From Silene noctiflora (Eukaryota > Streptophyta > Magnoliopsida > Caryophyllales > Caryophyllaceae), in contig VHZZ01000036.1 of assembly GCA_009801015.1 (NCBI GenBank), forward strand, positions 42,303 through 76,252: a stretch of DNA of 33,950 nt, read 5' to 3'. Below the pieces are notes generated by a model. It searched no databases. It saw only the letters and a program-made list of their open reading frames with translations, and was not told where the DNA came from. Made by a program: the position numbers and the translations under genes. Each line of letters opens with the position of its first letter. The stretch's first letter is position 1. Below are positions 10,501 through 20,531 of the stretch, in pieces.

Positions 10501-13169
10501 GCAGCATCAAGGAAGAAGAACTCACCCTGAAATGCTTGCTTTTCTGAATAACTTCGCCCATAACCTCCTTCTTGCTCTTCGGCCTCTGCACAGTAATTTT
10601 AGTCATAAAACTTCATAGTACCAAAATTAGGAATTTATTTTGTCTGCATAAGTGCATATAGTTCAACACTTTGAATAATGGAAGCAATCAAATTTGTACT
10701 GATACAAGAGTCAGAGTTTTTAACCAAAACTCCAAAAGGAACCACTTTGACTTTAGAAAACTTATTATTATGCCCTCCATCCCAGAAAAATCTTCCTACT
10801 TTGTTTTGCACAAATAAGAAGCTGGATATGTGAATAGATATGAAAGTTGGTGAAAAAACATGGGGTCGGAAACTATAATTACGACAGAATATTCAATGAA
10901 AGAAAGATTTCAAATAAGATCATTGGTGGACAGTATAATATGGAATCAGGAAGACTATTGATAGACACAGGTAAAACTAAATACATATATGAAATTTGAT
11001 AACAGTGTCTTACATTTTCCTCTCCCGCACCTGCGTCTCCAACAGCGGACCTCTGTGCATCAATATTTTTAAGTTGGTTCAAATAGCTAGACCCATCTGG
11101 ATGTCCAAACCAACAAAGAGACATCAAAACGTGCCTTTAGCAACAAGTGTTGTGTACCAACGACGGAAAAATTAATGACCTGACAGCAGATAAAAAGCTA
11201 ACTAAATTATGTACCCGCGAACATGTAGAAGTTGATGATGGCATACGATACAAGCTTCCTAAATCTAAACATTTAACTAAAGTCATAATCTATACAAGTA
11301 TGCTGACTCACATGTCAAACAGCAAACACAAACACAGACACGTTAACCAAAATAATTTTAGAAGGTAGCACAATGGACTCTCAGCTTAGTGTAGCCATAA
11401 CTCTCCTATCAAACTCCATGTTCACATTTTAATCTATGTTGACTTCATGACATAAGGCACATAAAAAAAAGAATCTTAATTCCTAACAATTTTTATGCAC
11501 TCAAAACCATGAAAACATTAACAAGGACCCACCAGGAAACAAACATACCATGGCATCACATAATATACACTCGGCCTCTGTACACAAATCATGAAAAATG
11601 CACAATCTTAGCAATTCTCTCCTATCAAGTATCAACCGTAACTACCTTCGTTTTCCTTTATTTCATTTCTGTCCCTACTAAAAAGCATGGAGGCAGAAAA
11701 TAGTGTGCACAATGTCGAAAAATAGAAGTCAAAAGGCAACTTAGTTTCATTCTTCATATCATGATTTGAAAAGCGCACAATATTGTCACACTAAGCCCCT
11801 CTAGTTTGAATTTCATCAACTATCATATACCAAACCCCTTCTTCCGTATCACAACTAGCAATCCTACTTAAATTCTATTTCATTTCTGTACTTCAAAAGA
11901 CTGTGTTCAAAGAAAATAAAACAAAAAAGAAAATGGACACAGAATACTAATTACGTACACCCATCATTAGCCTCGTCATCACTGCCGCGCTCCAGCTCCT
12001 CATCATAGTCATCCCATTGCCCACCATTAACCTCAAGCTCATCTTCCTCTCCGTCTGATAAAGTGTACTTGCTTGTCTTTATTTTCTTCTGTAAAGTCAC
12101 AGGTTTGAAAGATTTTGTTAAAAGTAAACCAGAAAATATAGTTCACCCATGACAAAGTGAGAGATCAAATAACTACTAAATTCCAATCGACTTCTTTCAA
12201 GGCCAGTGTAAGACTTGTTCAAAACAAAACCAACATTACAAGAAGACATCAAGTCTAGATATCTTTTGTTTATAGCTAGCTTATTGATAATTTGATACAC
12301 TAAAGGCCAAACAGAGCAACGTGACATTAGCACATTATTGTCAAAGTACCAATACATCTAAACAAGCTTCGTCTAGCTTGAACTCAAACATTCTCCATAA
12401 GTCACAAATCAATCCTCATCATTGTCATTAAAGTTAATACTTCACATCTTCCAATCACCAATTCACAAATAACGAACAGTCAATTTCGAAAACCACCTAT
12501 AACAACAAAACAATGCATTCCTAATCATAACACCCAAAAACCCGAAACAGCAAACCAGCATAAAATTAGACAGATAACAACCTCAAGCTTACACTTCGAA
12601 CGCAAAATCGCTTTATCAAATCAATGCATTCCTATAATCAAAACACCAAAACACTCAAAACAACAGCAAACTAGCAGAAATCAGATGGAAAAAACAACCT
12701 GACGCTCGCGCTGGGAGCGTAAAATGGCCTTATCAAACTCAGGAAGACCCTCATCCAGCTCCCCAATTCGCTTATCATCAAACACCGACGCCTTCCTACT
12801 TTGATTATACTCCTTCAACAGCGTCTTCTTTCGCTGCAAATTCATTAGACATCCAATACGCAATCAAATAAATACACAATCAACTCTAACCACAATTAAA
12901 CCTTAACAAATTCAATCAAATTCGAATCAAGCACAATGCAATCCAGCAAGTACCTTATCAATAGCGACAGAACGAGCTTGGCCAATACGACGTTCTTCAC
13001 CTTTCCTTTTCTTACCAACAATGTCGAATTTACGGCGAGACCAAATAGTTTCGAAAGGGTTTTGTTTATCGTTAACGGATTTATCCGATTTGAGCTTCAT
13101 GGAAATGGAATTAGGACGTGCACTTGATTTCTTCTTCTTCTTGCTGTTGCTGTTACTAGTTTTCGCCAT
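1046..13169 (-). CDS. NOP14: Nucleolar protein 14 (NOP14), complete, 14 exons
   Basis: NOP14 is a nucleolar factor of the small-subunit processome, needed for 18S rRNA maturation and 40S assembly. Coding exons in reading order: 13169-12954, 12833-12699, 12088-11961, 11086-11014, 10585-10526, 9854-9651, 9007-8879, 7718-7074, 5062-4870, 4747-4554, 3837-3733, 3548-3406, 1843-1550, 1310-1046. All junctions are GT..AG, phases join, and the total is 2784 nt (927 aa), close to plant NOP14 proteins. The N-terminus (NPFETIWSRRKFDIVGKKRK, residues 37-56) and the C-terminus (KAFLQEQEHAFKSGQLGK) are family signatures. Residues about 378-443 form a strongly acidic Asp/Glu/Ser stretch, and the protein ends in basic KRRR. 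The start is the first Met before the conserved N-terminus. The acceptor of exon 4 (after 11087) is the least certain: it was chosen because it keeps phase and avoids a stop. Introns are rich in transposons. Confidence 0.93.
1386..1526 (+). mobile_element. SINE-like retroelement with 40-A tail in the last NOP14 intron
   Basis: A tRNA-like head carries a box A-like TAGCTTGGCGG near 1395 and a box B-like GGTTCTATACCC at 1439-1450. About 35 bases later comes an uninterrupted run of 40 A at 1487-1526. This is the layout of a tRNA-derived SINE with an intact poly(A) tail. AAGGGTAA before it and AAGGGTGA shortly after the tail may be a worn target duplication. It fills most of the 239-bp last intron, with the tail ending 23 bases from the exon 13 donor. 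Family not identified. Confidence 0.55.
1844..3405 (-). other. NOP14 intron 12
   Basis: A 1562-bp intron between exons ending at 3406 and starting at 1843. The hAT-type MITE at 2447-2954 occupies a third of it. Phase 2 joins directly across the intron, giving VVSSMECRVGVLLS, which agrees with how the family reads at this point, so no further exon is expected. Short frames inside are not conserved-looking. Confidence 0.65.
2439..2962. mobile_element. hAT-type MITE with perfect 8-bp target duplication
   Basis: The element is 2447-2954 (508 bp). It starts CAGGGTTACC and ends GGTAACCCTG, a perfect 10-bp terminal inverted repeat; beyond that the arms remain similar (TAATTCG versus GAATTTA). The flanks are GTTTAACA at 2439-2446 and GTTTAACA at 2955-2962, an exact 8-bp duplication typical of hAT transposons. 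The interior is AT-rich, with many GAATTCGC-like words and the palindrome AATTCGCGAATT near 2840. No transposase is present, so it is non-autonomous. Confidence 0.85.
5063..7073 (-). other. NOP14 intron 8, holding a large TIR element
   Basis: The longest NOP14 intron (2011 bp). The element at 5701-6559 makes up nearly half of it. Frames inside, such as that on the minus strand around 6181-6547, are proline-rich readings of the element and show no family resemblance. Confidence 0.65.
5701..6559. mobile_element. 859-bp non-autonomous TIR transposon (PIF/Harbinger-like?)
   Basis: GGGGGCGTTTGGTTG at 5701-5715 is matched by its exact reverse complement at 6545-6559. Subterminal GGGAAAGGGAATGG-type words recur inverted near the right end. 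The left flank reads TTA and the right flank TAA, so a TA (or TWA) target is possible; a clean 3-bp direct duplication is not seen. The GTTTGGTT terminus is common in Tourist/PIF-Harbinger MITEs. The interior (about 5820-6400) is more GC-rich than the surrounding intron and has no transposase. Confidence 0.75.
7719..8878 (-). other. NOP14 intron 7
   Basis: A 1160-bp AT-rich intron between the KERLEELE exon and the acidic-domain exon. I see no recognisable gene, complete transposon or RNA in it. Confidence 0.5.
9270..9480. repeat. CGAGATGTATC-type degenerate repeat in NOP14 intron 6
   Basis: Words such as GAGATGTATC, GAGATGCATC, CGAGATATC and GGCCGATAC recur in both directions over about 200 bp of intron 6 (9008-9650). 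The base composition is more GC-rich than the flanks. This looks like a decayed repeat element; ends and class were not resolved. Confidence 0.4.
9855..12698 (-). other. NOP14 introns 2-5
   Basis: Apart from exons at 10526-10585, 11014-11086 and 11961-12088, this stretch is AT-rich intron sequence (introns of 610, 874, 428 and 671 bp). I see no gene, complete transposon or repeat array in it; the frames here are chance open stretches. Confidence 0.45.
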
Positions 13170-13238
13170 TGTTGCAGAGGTTTGAGAGCAGAGATCGGGG
13201 AGGGAGAAAGTGTGAGATTAGGGGTTTTGTTGGTGTAA

Positions 13239-13247
13239 TTAGGGTTT
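13239..13247 (-). promoter_or_regulatory. Telo-box upstream of NOP14
   Basis: On the NOP14 strand this reads AAACCCTAA, about 70 bases before the ATG, and a second near-match (AAACCCCTAA) lies at about 13217-13226. Telo-boxes are a known feature of plant ribosome-biogenesis and ribosomal-protein promoters, which fits the gene. Whether the box lies in the leader or upstream of transcription start is unknown. Confidence 0.6.
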
Positions 13248-13330
13248 ATGCTTTGAAGGCGTATGGTGGTTGTAATTCTTGTAACCTAGATAACGTGAAC
13301 CGGTCTCATTATAATTTTTGGGCGTCCCAT

Positions 13331-13497
13331 GAGCACGTAGATTAACTAGCAAGGGTTGTTTTAAGTTAACCAGAGATCTCGTACTCGAGCCCTGGGAATA
13401 CAGCAAGTGTCGAAACTCATGAGGGAGAGCTTTACCGCCCTAGTGGTCTTACCCGGCTCGAATCCGAATTAAACCGGATGGTTTACATCAAAAAAAT
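13331..13497 (+). mobile_element. Possible SINE fragment upstream of NOP14
   Basis: A GC-richer patch in AT-rich DNA with a box A-like TAGCAAGGG at 13347 and a box B-like TACTCGAGCCC at about 13382. It ends in a short A-rich tail (ATCAAAAAAATA). This resembles tRNA-derived SINEs, but the 5' end and target duplication were not found. Confidence 0.4.
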
Positions 13498-14766
13498 ATT
13501 TTTTGGGGGTTTGATACTTTTGACCTGCAAAGTACTTAGCGAAAATGTTTTCGTTTAGTATCCCCTTAAACTAAAAGAATAAATCATCTCTCAAATTTTT
13601 CCGCTTAAATTTTATAGCAAGGGAATGGACCTTCACTACCATTTTATAATGTACGACATGCATGATTTGTTAAATTGGGTGATTTAAGCATTAATTAAAC
13701 AATTTTCATTTTTAAAGTTTTATCGCTTTTATTTTTGTCATGACATCTTTTGGTCATGTGGGAGAAATATATTAAATGAGCCTCCATTTTACCTGTTTCA
13801 ACCGTGTGGATACGGCCATAAGGGTGATGATGCATGAAAAACAATGGGCAAGGATGTGATATAGACTAGACAAAACGAATCACATCTACCCATTTGCCAT
13901 CTTTATGTACGTGGAACTTAGCCACCAACGATCTTGACAAGATAACTCTTTAAGTAAGCATATATCGTTCAAGATACGAGTTATATATCATGGTTGTTTG
14001 AATAACTTAGGCTTGGAATGAAAATTTGATCTTTTATTTCATTTCTAATCTTTTTTTATGCATTTTCACTTATGTAACTATGATAATTTAATTTATAGTG
14101 TATTATAGTTATGTCTTATGAGTTACCTTTATCAAAATTTCTAAACTCTAAAATTCTTAATATACAAGTTGTAATATGCTTATCGAGCTATTGGTTTATA
14201 TTATGATCATAATAAAGTTTTGTTTACAGATTGAATTATGAAGTCATCGTAAGCAGGAAGTTACGAAGATAGAGTATAAAGTAGTTATTATGACTATAAT
14301 TCTTGGACTTTATAAAATCAACAAGTCATGTATTCTAAGTTGCTCAAAATCAGATAATTATAAAATTCATTATCAAATCCGATTCCAAAATATTTATCAG
14401 TGACAGACCCACACAAAATAATTTTCCAATGCAAAATTAACCAAACTAATATCTTGAATCAACTTCGATATACATATCCTACATGCTATAGAGCATGCAT
14501 TGTTCTTCTACATTTCCAACCACATATCACATTGCGATAATATCCAAATATAAACACATTACAAACCCGTCTCAATCATTTTTACGGTAAGTCATAACCT
14601 ATTTACCTACCGCGAAAAAAAAAAAATGTGCATAGCTACATACCAAATGCTTACTATCTTTATCATCGAAATACATGTACCGTGGTCATAATTATAGCAA
14701 CAATTAACTAAAATAAAACATTGGTCGTTTACACATTTATTAATTGCATGCGTCATACGGTGAAAA
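13498..14766. other. Intergenic region between NOP14 and the MADS gene
   Basis: AT-rich sequence of about 1.27 kb. It should hold the distal 3' region of the MADS gene and the distal NOP14 promoter. No gene, RNA or complete mobile element recognised. Confidence 0.5.
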
Positions 14767-14874
14767 ACAGCTGATGACGTGGCCAACAATTTGACCCAGT
14801 CAGCATCCATGCTGTGAAAAATAGCTGATGACGTGGCCAACAATTTGACCTAGTCAGCATCCATGCTGTGAAAA
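14767..14874. repeat. Two-copy 54-bp tandem duplication across the MADS gene stop codon
   Basis: Copies at 14767-14820 and 14821-14874 differ at only two positions (C/T at 14768 versus 14822, and one C/T in GACC(C/T)AGT). A few more matching bases precede the first copy. On the gene strand, the proximal copy holds the last six codons and the TGA stop (14856-14854); the distal copy lies in the 3' UTR. Each unit contains TGACGTGG, a bZIP-type word. High identity implies recent origin. Confidence 0.9.
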
Positions 14875-17800
14875 TCCCATGTGGCACGAATATATAATTG
14901 GCTCCAACGTAAGATTAAGATCATTCCTACTTCCTTCTCCACCTTGTTCCTTTTCGTACGAGTTACTGCCTCAATTAAATTAATTTAATTATTACCGATT
15001 CTTATTTAACATCGTTTTAAATTAATAAGAGTTACGTCCAGCTAAAACAGAGGTGAAAATCAAATAAGATTGTAAAATGTCTTAAATTAAGACGGTACAA
15101 TTTCTACGTAAAATTTAGGGTTCTTAGCACCGGGGAAGAGCCAGAGGGTTGAGTTGGTTCAAGCCAGACCCTAAACCGTCATGTTATTAGGTCGGACTGG
15201 ACTATTTTTCTTACCTTTTGAATCTTGGGGAAGGTCGCGCTGTAAATCTTGCACCAAGGACTGGCCATGTAGGAGGCCAGTCTTTGGCAGCAAGGGCTTG
15301 CCGCTTGTGGGGGCCATGGGAATTGTCGACCCATAGATTGCGCCGAGCCAATCCCGCCCGTCCAATTGGTCAAGTCTATACACGCCTTTTTGTAAGATTT
15401 ATACATCATTTTAATAAATCCTACATTTTGTATGTAAGAGAGTGTATGAAACGGATGAATGTAACTTGAATTGCTACATCAAAGTTACATTCAGTATAAC
15501 CCGATAACACCATCTTATTTTTCACTATATTTTCCAATTAAACTCAAAAGCTCGACTCAATAATATGCTTCAGTTAACCCTAGATAAAGAATTAGCGAAA
15601 CTAAATGATAAGCAATTAGTTTAAAAAGGATTTTAAGTAATAACCTCATGTTCAAAAGGACGGGAGCGTGGATTAGATAATCCGATGAAGTCGCGACATC
15701 TTGATGATTTTGCTGCTGCCATTGCATTGGTTGCGTTTCAGTGGTAGCGGCTTTTTCTTTCTCCTTTATCTTCATATGCATACAGATATACAGTTAATCT
15801 TGTATCAAACAGTTTAAACTAATATATATATAGTGCATGTAAAACAAATTCAGTCATAACCCTATTATTAGTTGGTGAAAATAGTTGTTAAGAAAACTCG
15901 TTTTAGTGTAAGGCTGCCTTACATTAATACCGAGTATTTGTGTTATGCGTAAGTAATTTATGTATATACATTACCTTCTTTGCCAATATGTTATTCTGCT
16001 CCTGCATTGATCTTTCCTGTATAAACGTATAGTATACATATTGTTAGGAAATCTTGCAATTTAAAGTTTTAGTTGATCTCGATTAACCTAGTTAGATATA
16101 AAATTGGATCCTATTAACTATTAAGGGAGAGTTTTGCTACACTCGTGATCATAACGGTTCAAAATAGATCAAAACCGGTTCTAATGCTATCACTATTGTG
16201 TCGATTCATTCCACTTTCTTGAACCAAACGACTTCTTACGCATACTTCTTTATAATTTGGAATGACCAATTAAGGCCTTACCTTCTTTTGAAGTTGAGAG
16301 ATGGACTCATGCATTACTTGATTCTGTAAACAAATCAAACCTCAGATAAATTAGATTGTTATTAAATTAAATCAAACGGTTAAAAATGCGATCTAATGTA
16401 TAATATAACAGTCTGTCTTGTTTGAGACGGTCACAAGCAATGTTGTTAGGATCGGGATTCTACTATGGATAGATGGGGAAGGTAGGATCGAATCGGTAGA
16501 ATCGCAAGATTCTACAAACTCACTAAATATAATTTTTTATTTGGTAAAAACCTATAATTGAAATTCAAAACACTTATTTATTAATATTTATTCATAAAAT
16601 ATTGGTAATTAATGGTTTTAGTATCATTGTATGAACATGTTTCTACAACTTACACAAAATTTTGGTTTTACGGTGTCATTATATAATAATATATTTTAAT
16701 ATTTTTATTATGGAATCGGATTGTAGGATCGTAAAATCGTAGGATCGTGTTATGATCCCATCTTTAAAAAATTTAAAATTAATAGGATCTTAAGATTCTA
16801 CAACCCTGATAGAATCGTATAATCCAGATCGATCAAGCATTTTCGGATCGTAAAATCGTAGAATCGTTTGATCGAATCGCAATTCTGACAACAATGGTCA
16901 CAAGCTTACCTTCCTTGATCGTATGTGTTTGAGACCAACGTCAAGTTGTTGCTCAAGACTTTGAAGTTCTTTCACATTCAGTGCGTCCAAATCTTGTCCG
17001 AGGTAGTTCCTAAGCAATTGGCATAATATTTCCAAACAAAAGTCGATTAAAAATCCGCACTAAAATAACAAAAAATCTTATATAAAACCGTTGTATACAA
17101 TTGTTATTATATAAAACTTTAGGTTACTTTACTTAATTAGCCTACTAAAATAACTTTCACTATTAACTGTGTTTAATTGAGAAAGGCATTAAGGTATTTC
17201 GTAAATGATTTTACAATGTTTTCTAAAACGGTTTTTTAATAGCCGATAAAAAAGGTTCAAACGGCTTATAGTAGCATTTGAATGAAAAGTAGTTTTAATA
17301 TGGCAGAACAAAAATAAATTGTTCGATTTTTAGGACATTCCTAAGATAGTCGAATTAGTTAATCACGATCTCTTCATGTCATTGTACTCGATATATAAAC
17401 GGACATGACCAATGACAAATATATTCAAATAAAACAATGTTTGACATTAGTAATTTCGTACCTATGGTTTCTTTGTAGCAGGTCAAGCTTGGCCTTAAGT
17501 TTGGCATAATCAAATGTCCAATTTACCTATTTAAACAACACAAGCATGTAAAATATTTCAAAATTCTCGTTAATAAAACCGTTATATGCATACAATTGAC
17601 TCAGTGATTTCATGACTTTTGAATTATGAGACGTTTGAATTGTACTTTTTTTGTGTGTCAAATGAGATACAGGTATAAAACCAGTATAATAAATGATGTG
17701 AGGATTCGAACCCGTGATTTATTTGAGAGAATTTATAAATTGATCTAGTCCGAAATTTGTTACCTGTGCGTCCGGATCATTTGATGCTAGTTGCTTCTCT

Positions 17801-19276
17801 GCATAACAATATCTTTCATACCTTTCTAAAATCTTCTCCATGCTACATCAATCATTAAAACTCTTTTTAATTAGAAACTACTCGCATTACAAAATGCGTT
17901 ATAGACATCGTTTAATAGACATAAAAAATGTTTATATCATCGAACAAGTCAAAATTTTGATTTCGAAAGTGTAAAAAATGTTGATGGTTATGTAATTCAT
18001 GGCAAATTCTCATTTCAGACACGCTTTTTCCGTTTGAAATTAACATTCTGTACTCGTAAGTGACCTATTGAATGACAAAAATTACAATTAAAGTTAGAGA
18101 CAATTTTTTTTATTTTTTTCTCCGTATTAATTTCAGATAAAAAAAACGATCTTTAACGGAGACTTGTTGGAAATTCAGAGGACAAGTGTTATTACATACA
18201 CTTTGTTTCATGTTATTATCCGTTGTGCTAATCAAATATCCGGTAAGACTTTTTCCCATAGTTCCGGGGAATTGTTTGACTATAATCAACTCTAGGCAAA
18301 TAACAAAATAAATCATTCAAAATCCTATCAAAAATGTTTTTTATCAATTAAAATAATATTGATGTTGATTAATATTACTCGCTCCGTCGTAGTTATTTGT
18401 TTTATCTAATGTAATATACTCCGTAATAATCTATATATTAAAAACTCGATCCCATTAATATCGAAACAAATTAACTTAAACATTTCACAAAACATAATAA
18501 ATTAACTTAGTACCGGGATGTTAAAGATATTTGTTTTATGTAATACTCCGTATATTTAAAACTCGATCCTATTAAGATCGAAACAAATTAACTTAAACAT
18601 TTTGTTAAAGATGATAAATTAATTTAATACCGGTACCGGTACGGTATGCTAAAGATATTTCTTAATGTATACAAGTTCATCATGATGTATAATAACAGTT
18701 TTACATTAAAAATTGCCGTATTAATATAACTAGCTTTTTTTTTCAGGTGATTTTCTAATTTTTTTTTATCACTATTTTAGAACCTAAAATTAATAAGGAA
18801 GTAAATCTGGAATTTCCCACGTGAAATAAATTTCCCAAAACAAGCAAAAAATATAACATGAAATATAAATGGTCCAAAAATAGGAATTTTATAAATCATA
18901 CCCCAAAATATATCCATAAATAAATAACATCATTTGACAAATAATTTTTTGTCAGACCAAAACTTAATTAATTTTATTTACTTCATATTATTAGGTTAAA
19001 ACCTTTTTTCCGCAATATTAACTCATGACTTTACCAGCTAAGTTAGCTGACATCGCGTTAATATTCCGTAAACTAAAAAGGAAGAAAATACCAAGAATCG
19101 GAAGAGAAATCAAAGAGTTTGCCGCGATGAGAGAAAATGATAAGAGCAACTTGAGCATCACAAAGAACAGAAATTTCATGAGCTTTCTTAAAAATTCCAT
19201 TTCTTCTTTTTGAAAAAGTTACTTGTCTATTGATCTTGTTTTCTATCATCTTAAGTTGAACCCTTCCTCTCCCCAT
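14854..19276 (-). CDS. APETALA1/FRUITFULL-clade MADS-box transcription factor, complete, 8 exons
   Basis: A type II (MIKC) MADS protein of the AP1/FUL clade, which controls floral meristem and sepal identity as DNA-binding dimers or tetramers at CArG boxes in the nucleus. Exons in reading order: 19276-19092, 17842-17764, 17526-17462, 17009-16910, 16323-16282, 16016-15975, 15769-15645, 14965-14854 (750 nt, 249 aa). The sizes 185/79/65/100/42/42 match the classical AP1 structure. Domains: MADS 1-61, I 62-88, K about 89-171 ([23 protein letters not shown]), and a C-terminal domain ending [19 protein letters not shown] then FSQHGC. That end is a recognisable but modified euAP1 motif (usual ending near CFAA). 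MADS-domain oddities: Met10 where Arg is usual (KRIEN), Ile28-Phe29 for Leu-Leu, Gln42 for Glu. The last acceptor (14967-14966) has a weak pyrimidine tract; a stronger upstream AG would give an early stop. Confidence 0.92.
14966..15644 (-). other. Intron 7 of the MADS gene with a GC-rich insert
   Basis: A 679-bp intron. Bases about 15120-15400 are clearly more GC-rich than the rest, with words like GGGGGCCATGGG and CCGCCCGTCC; short frames run both ways but none is conserved-looking. This is probably a fragment of an inserted repeat of unknown class. Confidence 0.45.
16429..16905. mobile_element. Mutator-like MITE with 10-bp target duplication, next to a splice donor
   Basis: The element is 16439-16895 (457 bp). 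It starts AATGTTGTTAGGATCGGG and ends in the imperfect reverse complement (TCTGACAACAAT); about 18 of the outer 24 bases pair. The flanks are GGTCACAAGC at 16429-16438 and 16896-16905, an exact 10-bp direct repeat, as expected for Mutator-type insertions (9-11 bp). The interior is built of GAATCG/GATCG-type words. The right duplication starts four bases inside intron 4, right after the donor GTAA. Confidence 0.75.
17690..17725 (-). repeat. tRNA box-B-like fragment in MADS intron 2
   Basis: The minus strand reads CACGGGTTCGAATCCTCAC here, a perfect Pol III box B (GGTTCGAATCC). No acceptor-stem pairing or box A was recognised nearby, so it is more likely a SINE or retrotransposon fragment than a tRNA gene. 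Confidence 0.35.
18395..18656. repeat. Two-copy ~130-bp tandem duplication in MADS intron 1
   Basis: Copy 1 (18395-18528) and copy 2 (18529-18656) both run from ATTTGTTTTAT, through ACTCCGTA, AAAACTCGATCC and CGAAACAAATTAACTTAAAC, to GTTAAAGAT or GCTAAAGAT. They have diverged by substitutions and small indels. A Stowaway-like CTCGCTCCGTCG stretch lies just before. Intron 1 (17843-19091, 1249 bp) is otherwise AT-rich and shows no gene. Confidence 0.75.
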
Positions 19277-19322
19277 TATTTTTTATTATAATTAATTATA
19301 ATTGTGAAATTAGGGTTTATGA

Positions 19323-19334
19323 ATATATATATAT
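19323..19334 (-). promoter_or_regulatory. Candidate TATA box of the MADS gene
   Basis: A TATATATATAT run about 50 bases before the ATG on the gene strand. Usual TATA spacing would leave a leader of only about 20 bases, so this could be wrong or one of several start sites. No canonical CArG box was recognised close by. Confidence 0.35.
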
Positions 19335-19549
19335 GTATTATATTTGGGGAATTGTGGTTTGTGGTTATGAATTATGATGATATTGATAAAATAAAGCAAG
19401 GTTTGTAGGTGAGATGTGTGGTTTAATGGAAACCAGAAATGGTGTTTTTAGGGCAATGTGCTGTCAACTTGTTGTTGGTGTTTTCTCTTTAGGTATGGTT
19501 CCTACCTTGTACTACTTACTATACACAAGATAACTCAGTATTTCACTTT

Positions 19550-19925
19550 AAAAATTCGGGTTGGACAGAGTCGGGTCAATTTGGATTTAAGTTGTTCGGG
19601 TTTGTAAGAATTTGGGTCGGACCGAGTTGGGTCAGGTCAGTTCAGGTTCGAGTCATTTTCATGTGGGTTGTGTGTAGACCTGGCAAAATCAACCCGACCC
19701 GAAAAGGCTGACCCGAGACCCGAATTAACCCGACTCGTGGGACCCGAATTTGACCTGAAAATCCGAATTAACCCGACCCGACCCGATCTTGACCCGAGTT
19801 TTGCTAGACCCGCACCGACCCGACCCGTTGTCACCCACCCGAAACCACCCGGACCGAAACAACCCGACCCGAAACCACCCGATCCGTAAATGACCCGATT
19901 TAAATGACCCGAATTGACCCGAAAT
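19550..19925. repeat. Degenerate ACCCG/CGGGT repeat block
   Basis: GGGTC-type words on the plus strand (19555-19640) are followed by dense ACCCGA-type words (19675-19925): AACCCGACCCG, GACCCGAATT, CACCCGAAACC. Similar GACCCG-rich segments are common dispersed repeats in plant genomes. The switch from GGGTC to GACCC orientation makes a loose inverted structure around 19660. Frames through it (Thr/Arg/Pro-rich) are artefacts of the repeat. Confidence 0.6.
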
Positions 19926-20161
19926 AGCTAATTTAAAATTGTATTCAATATTAGTATTAAATTAATTTAAGGAGTTGAAAATACTCCAATACAAAATAAT
20001 TAACATGAAATTGTGTGCAAGTTATTTGAGAATAATGGTTCGTCTCCGAAAATAAATATTTAGGTCGGGTTAAATACAGTTGGGTTTGACTCGGTTTATT
20101 TGGGCGAGGTCATTTGAGTCGGTAAGTTTTGTCATGTGTGGTCATATATGGCTAACTCAGT

Positions 20162-20260
20162 TAGGGGTAAACAAGTTTAGATCTGGATTATTCAATTTGA
20201 AACGAACTCGGGTCGAATTTAATTAGGTGTAATCTGATTTTGGACTCATGCTCACCCCTA
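20162..20260. mobile_element. Small degenerate hAT-like MITE
   Basis: It starts TAGGGGTAAACA and ends TGCTCACCCCTA, whose reverse complement is TAGGGGTGAGCA (10 of 12 match). The flanks AACTCAGT and AACGAAGT share six of eight bases, a possible worn 8-bp duplication. 99 bp, no coding capacity. Confidence 0.45.
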
Positions 20261-20531
20261 AACGAAGTTTCTTCACTCTAACAAAAAATGACACTACTAC
20301 AAACAACTCAAATCCGACAAACATCTTCGACAAAAAAATGAGTTTCATTGTTCCAATTTCATTATTTTTTATTTGTTTTATTTAAGGTTATTTTTGGATA
20401 TAAGGTGGTAGTATTTTTGGATGTTCTTGGATTTATTTTTTAAAATGTGAGAAAGGCTTGGTAAAAAAAAATCATAGGCTATGAAAAATATTTTTATTAG
20501 AATATAAATATCATAATATGTTGTTCATATA

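Noticed and set aside
10769..10870. CCCTCCATCCCAGAAAAAT, like a Stowaway start in NOP14 intron 4
   Set aside because: No matching inverted end or flanking TA pair was found within a few hundred bases.
19668..19889. Pro/Asp/Thr-rich plus-strand frame with PTRP and PKPPDP repeats
   Set aside because: It is a reading of the degenerate ACCCG repeat block; no start context or conservation.
20287..20335. CACTACTACAAA, like a CACTA (En/Spm) transposon end
   Set aside because: Only one end is visible, no matching inverted end or 3-bp duplication was found, so it may be chance or a small fragment.
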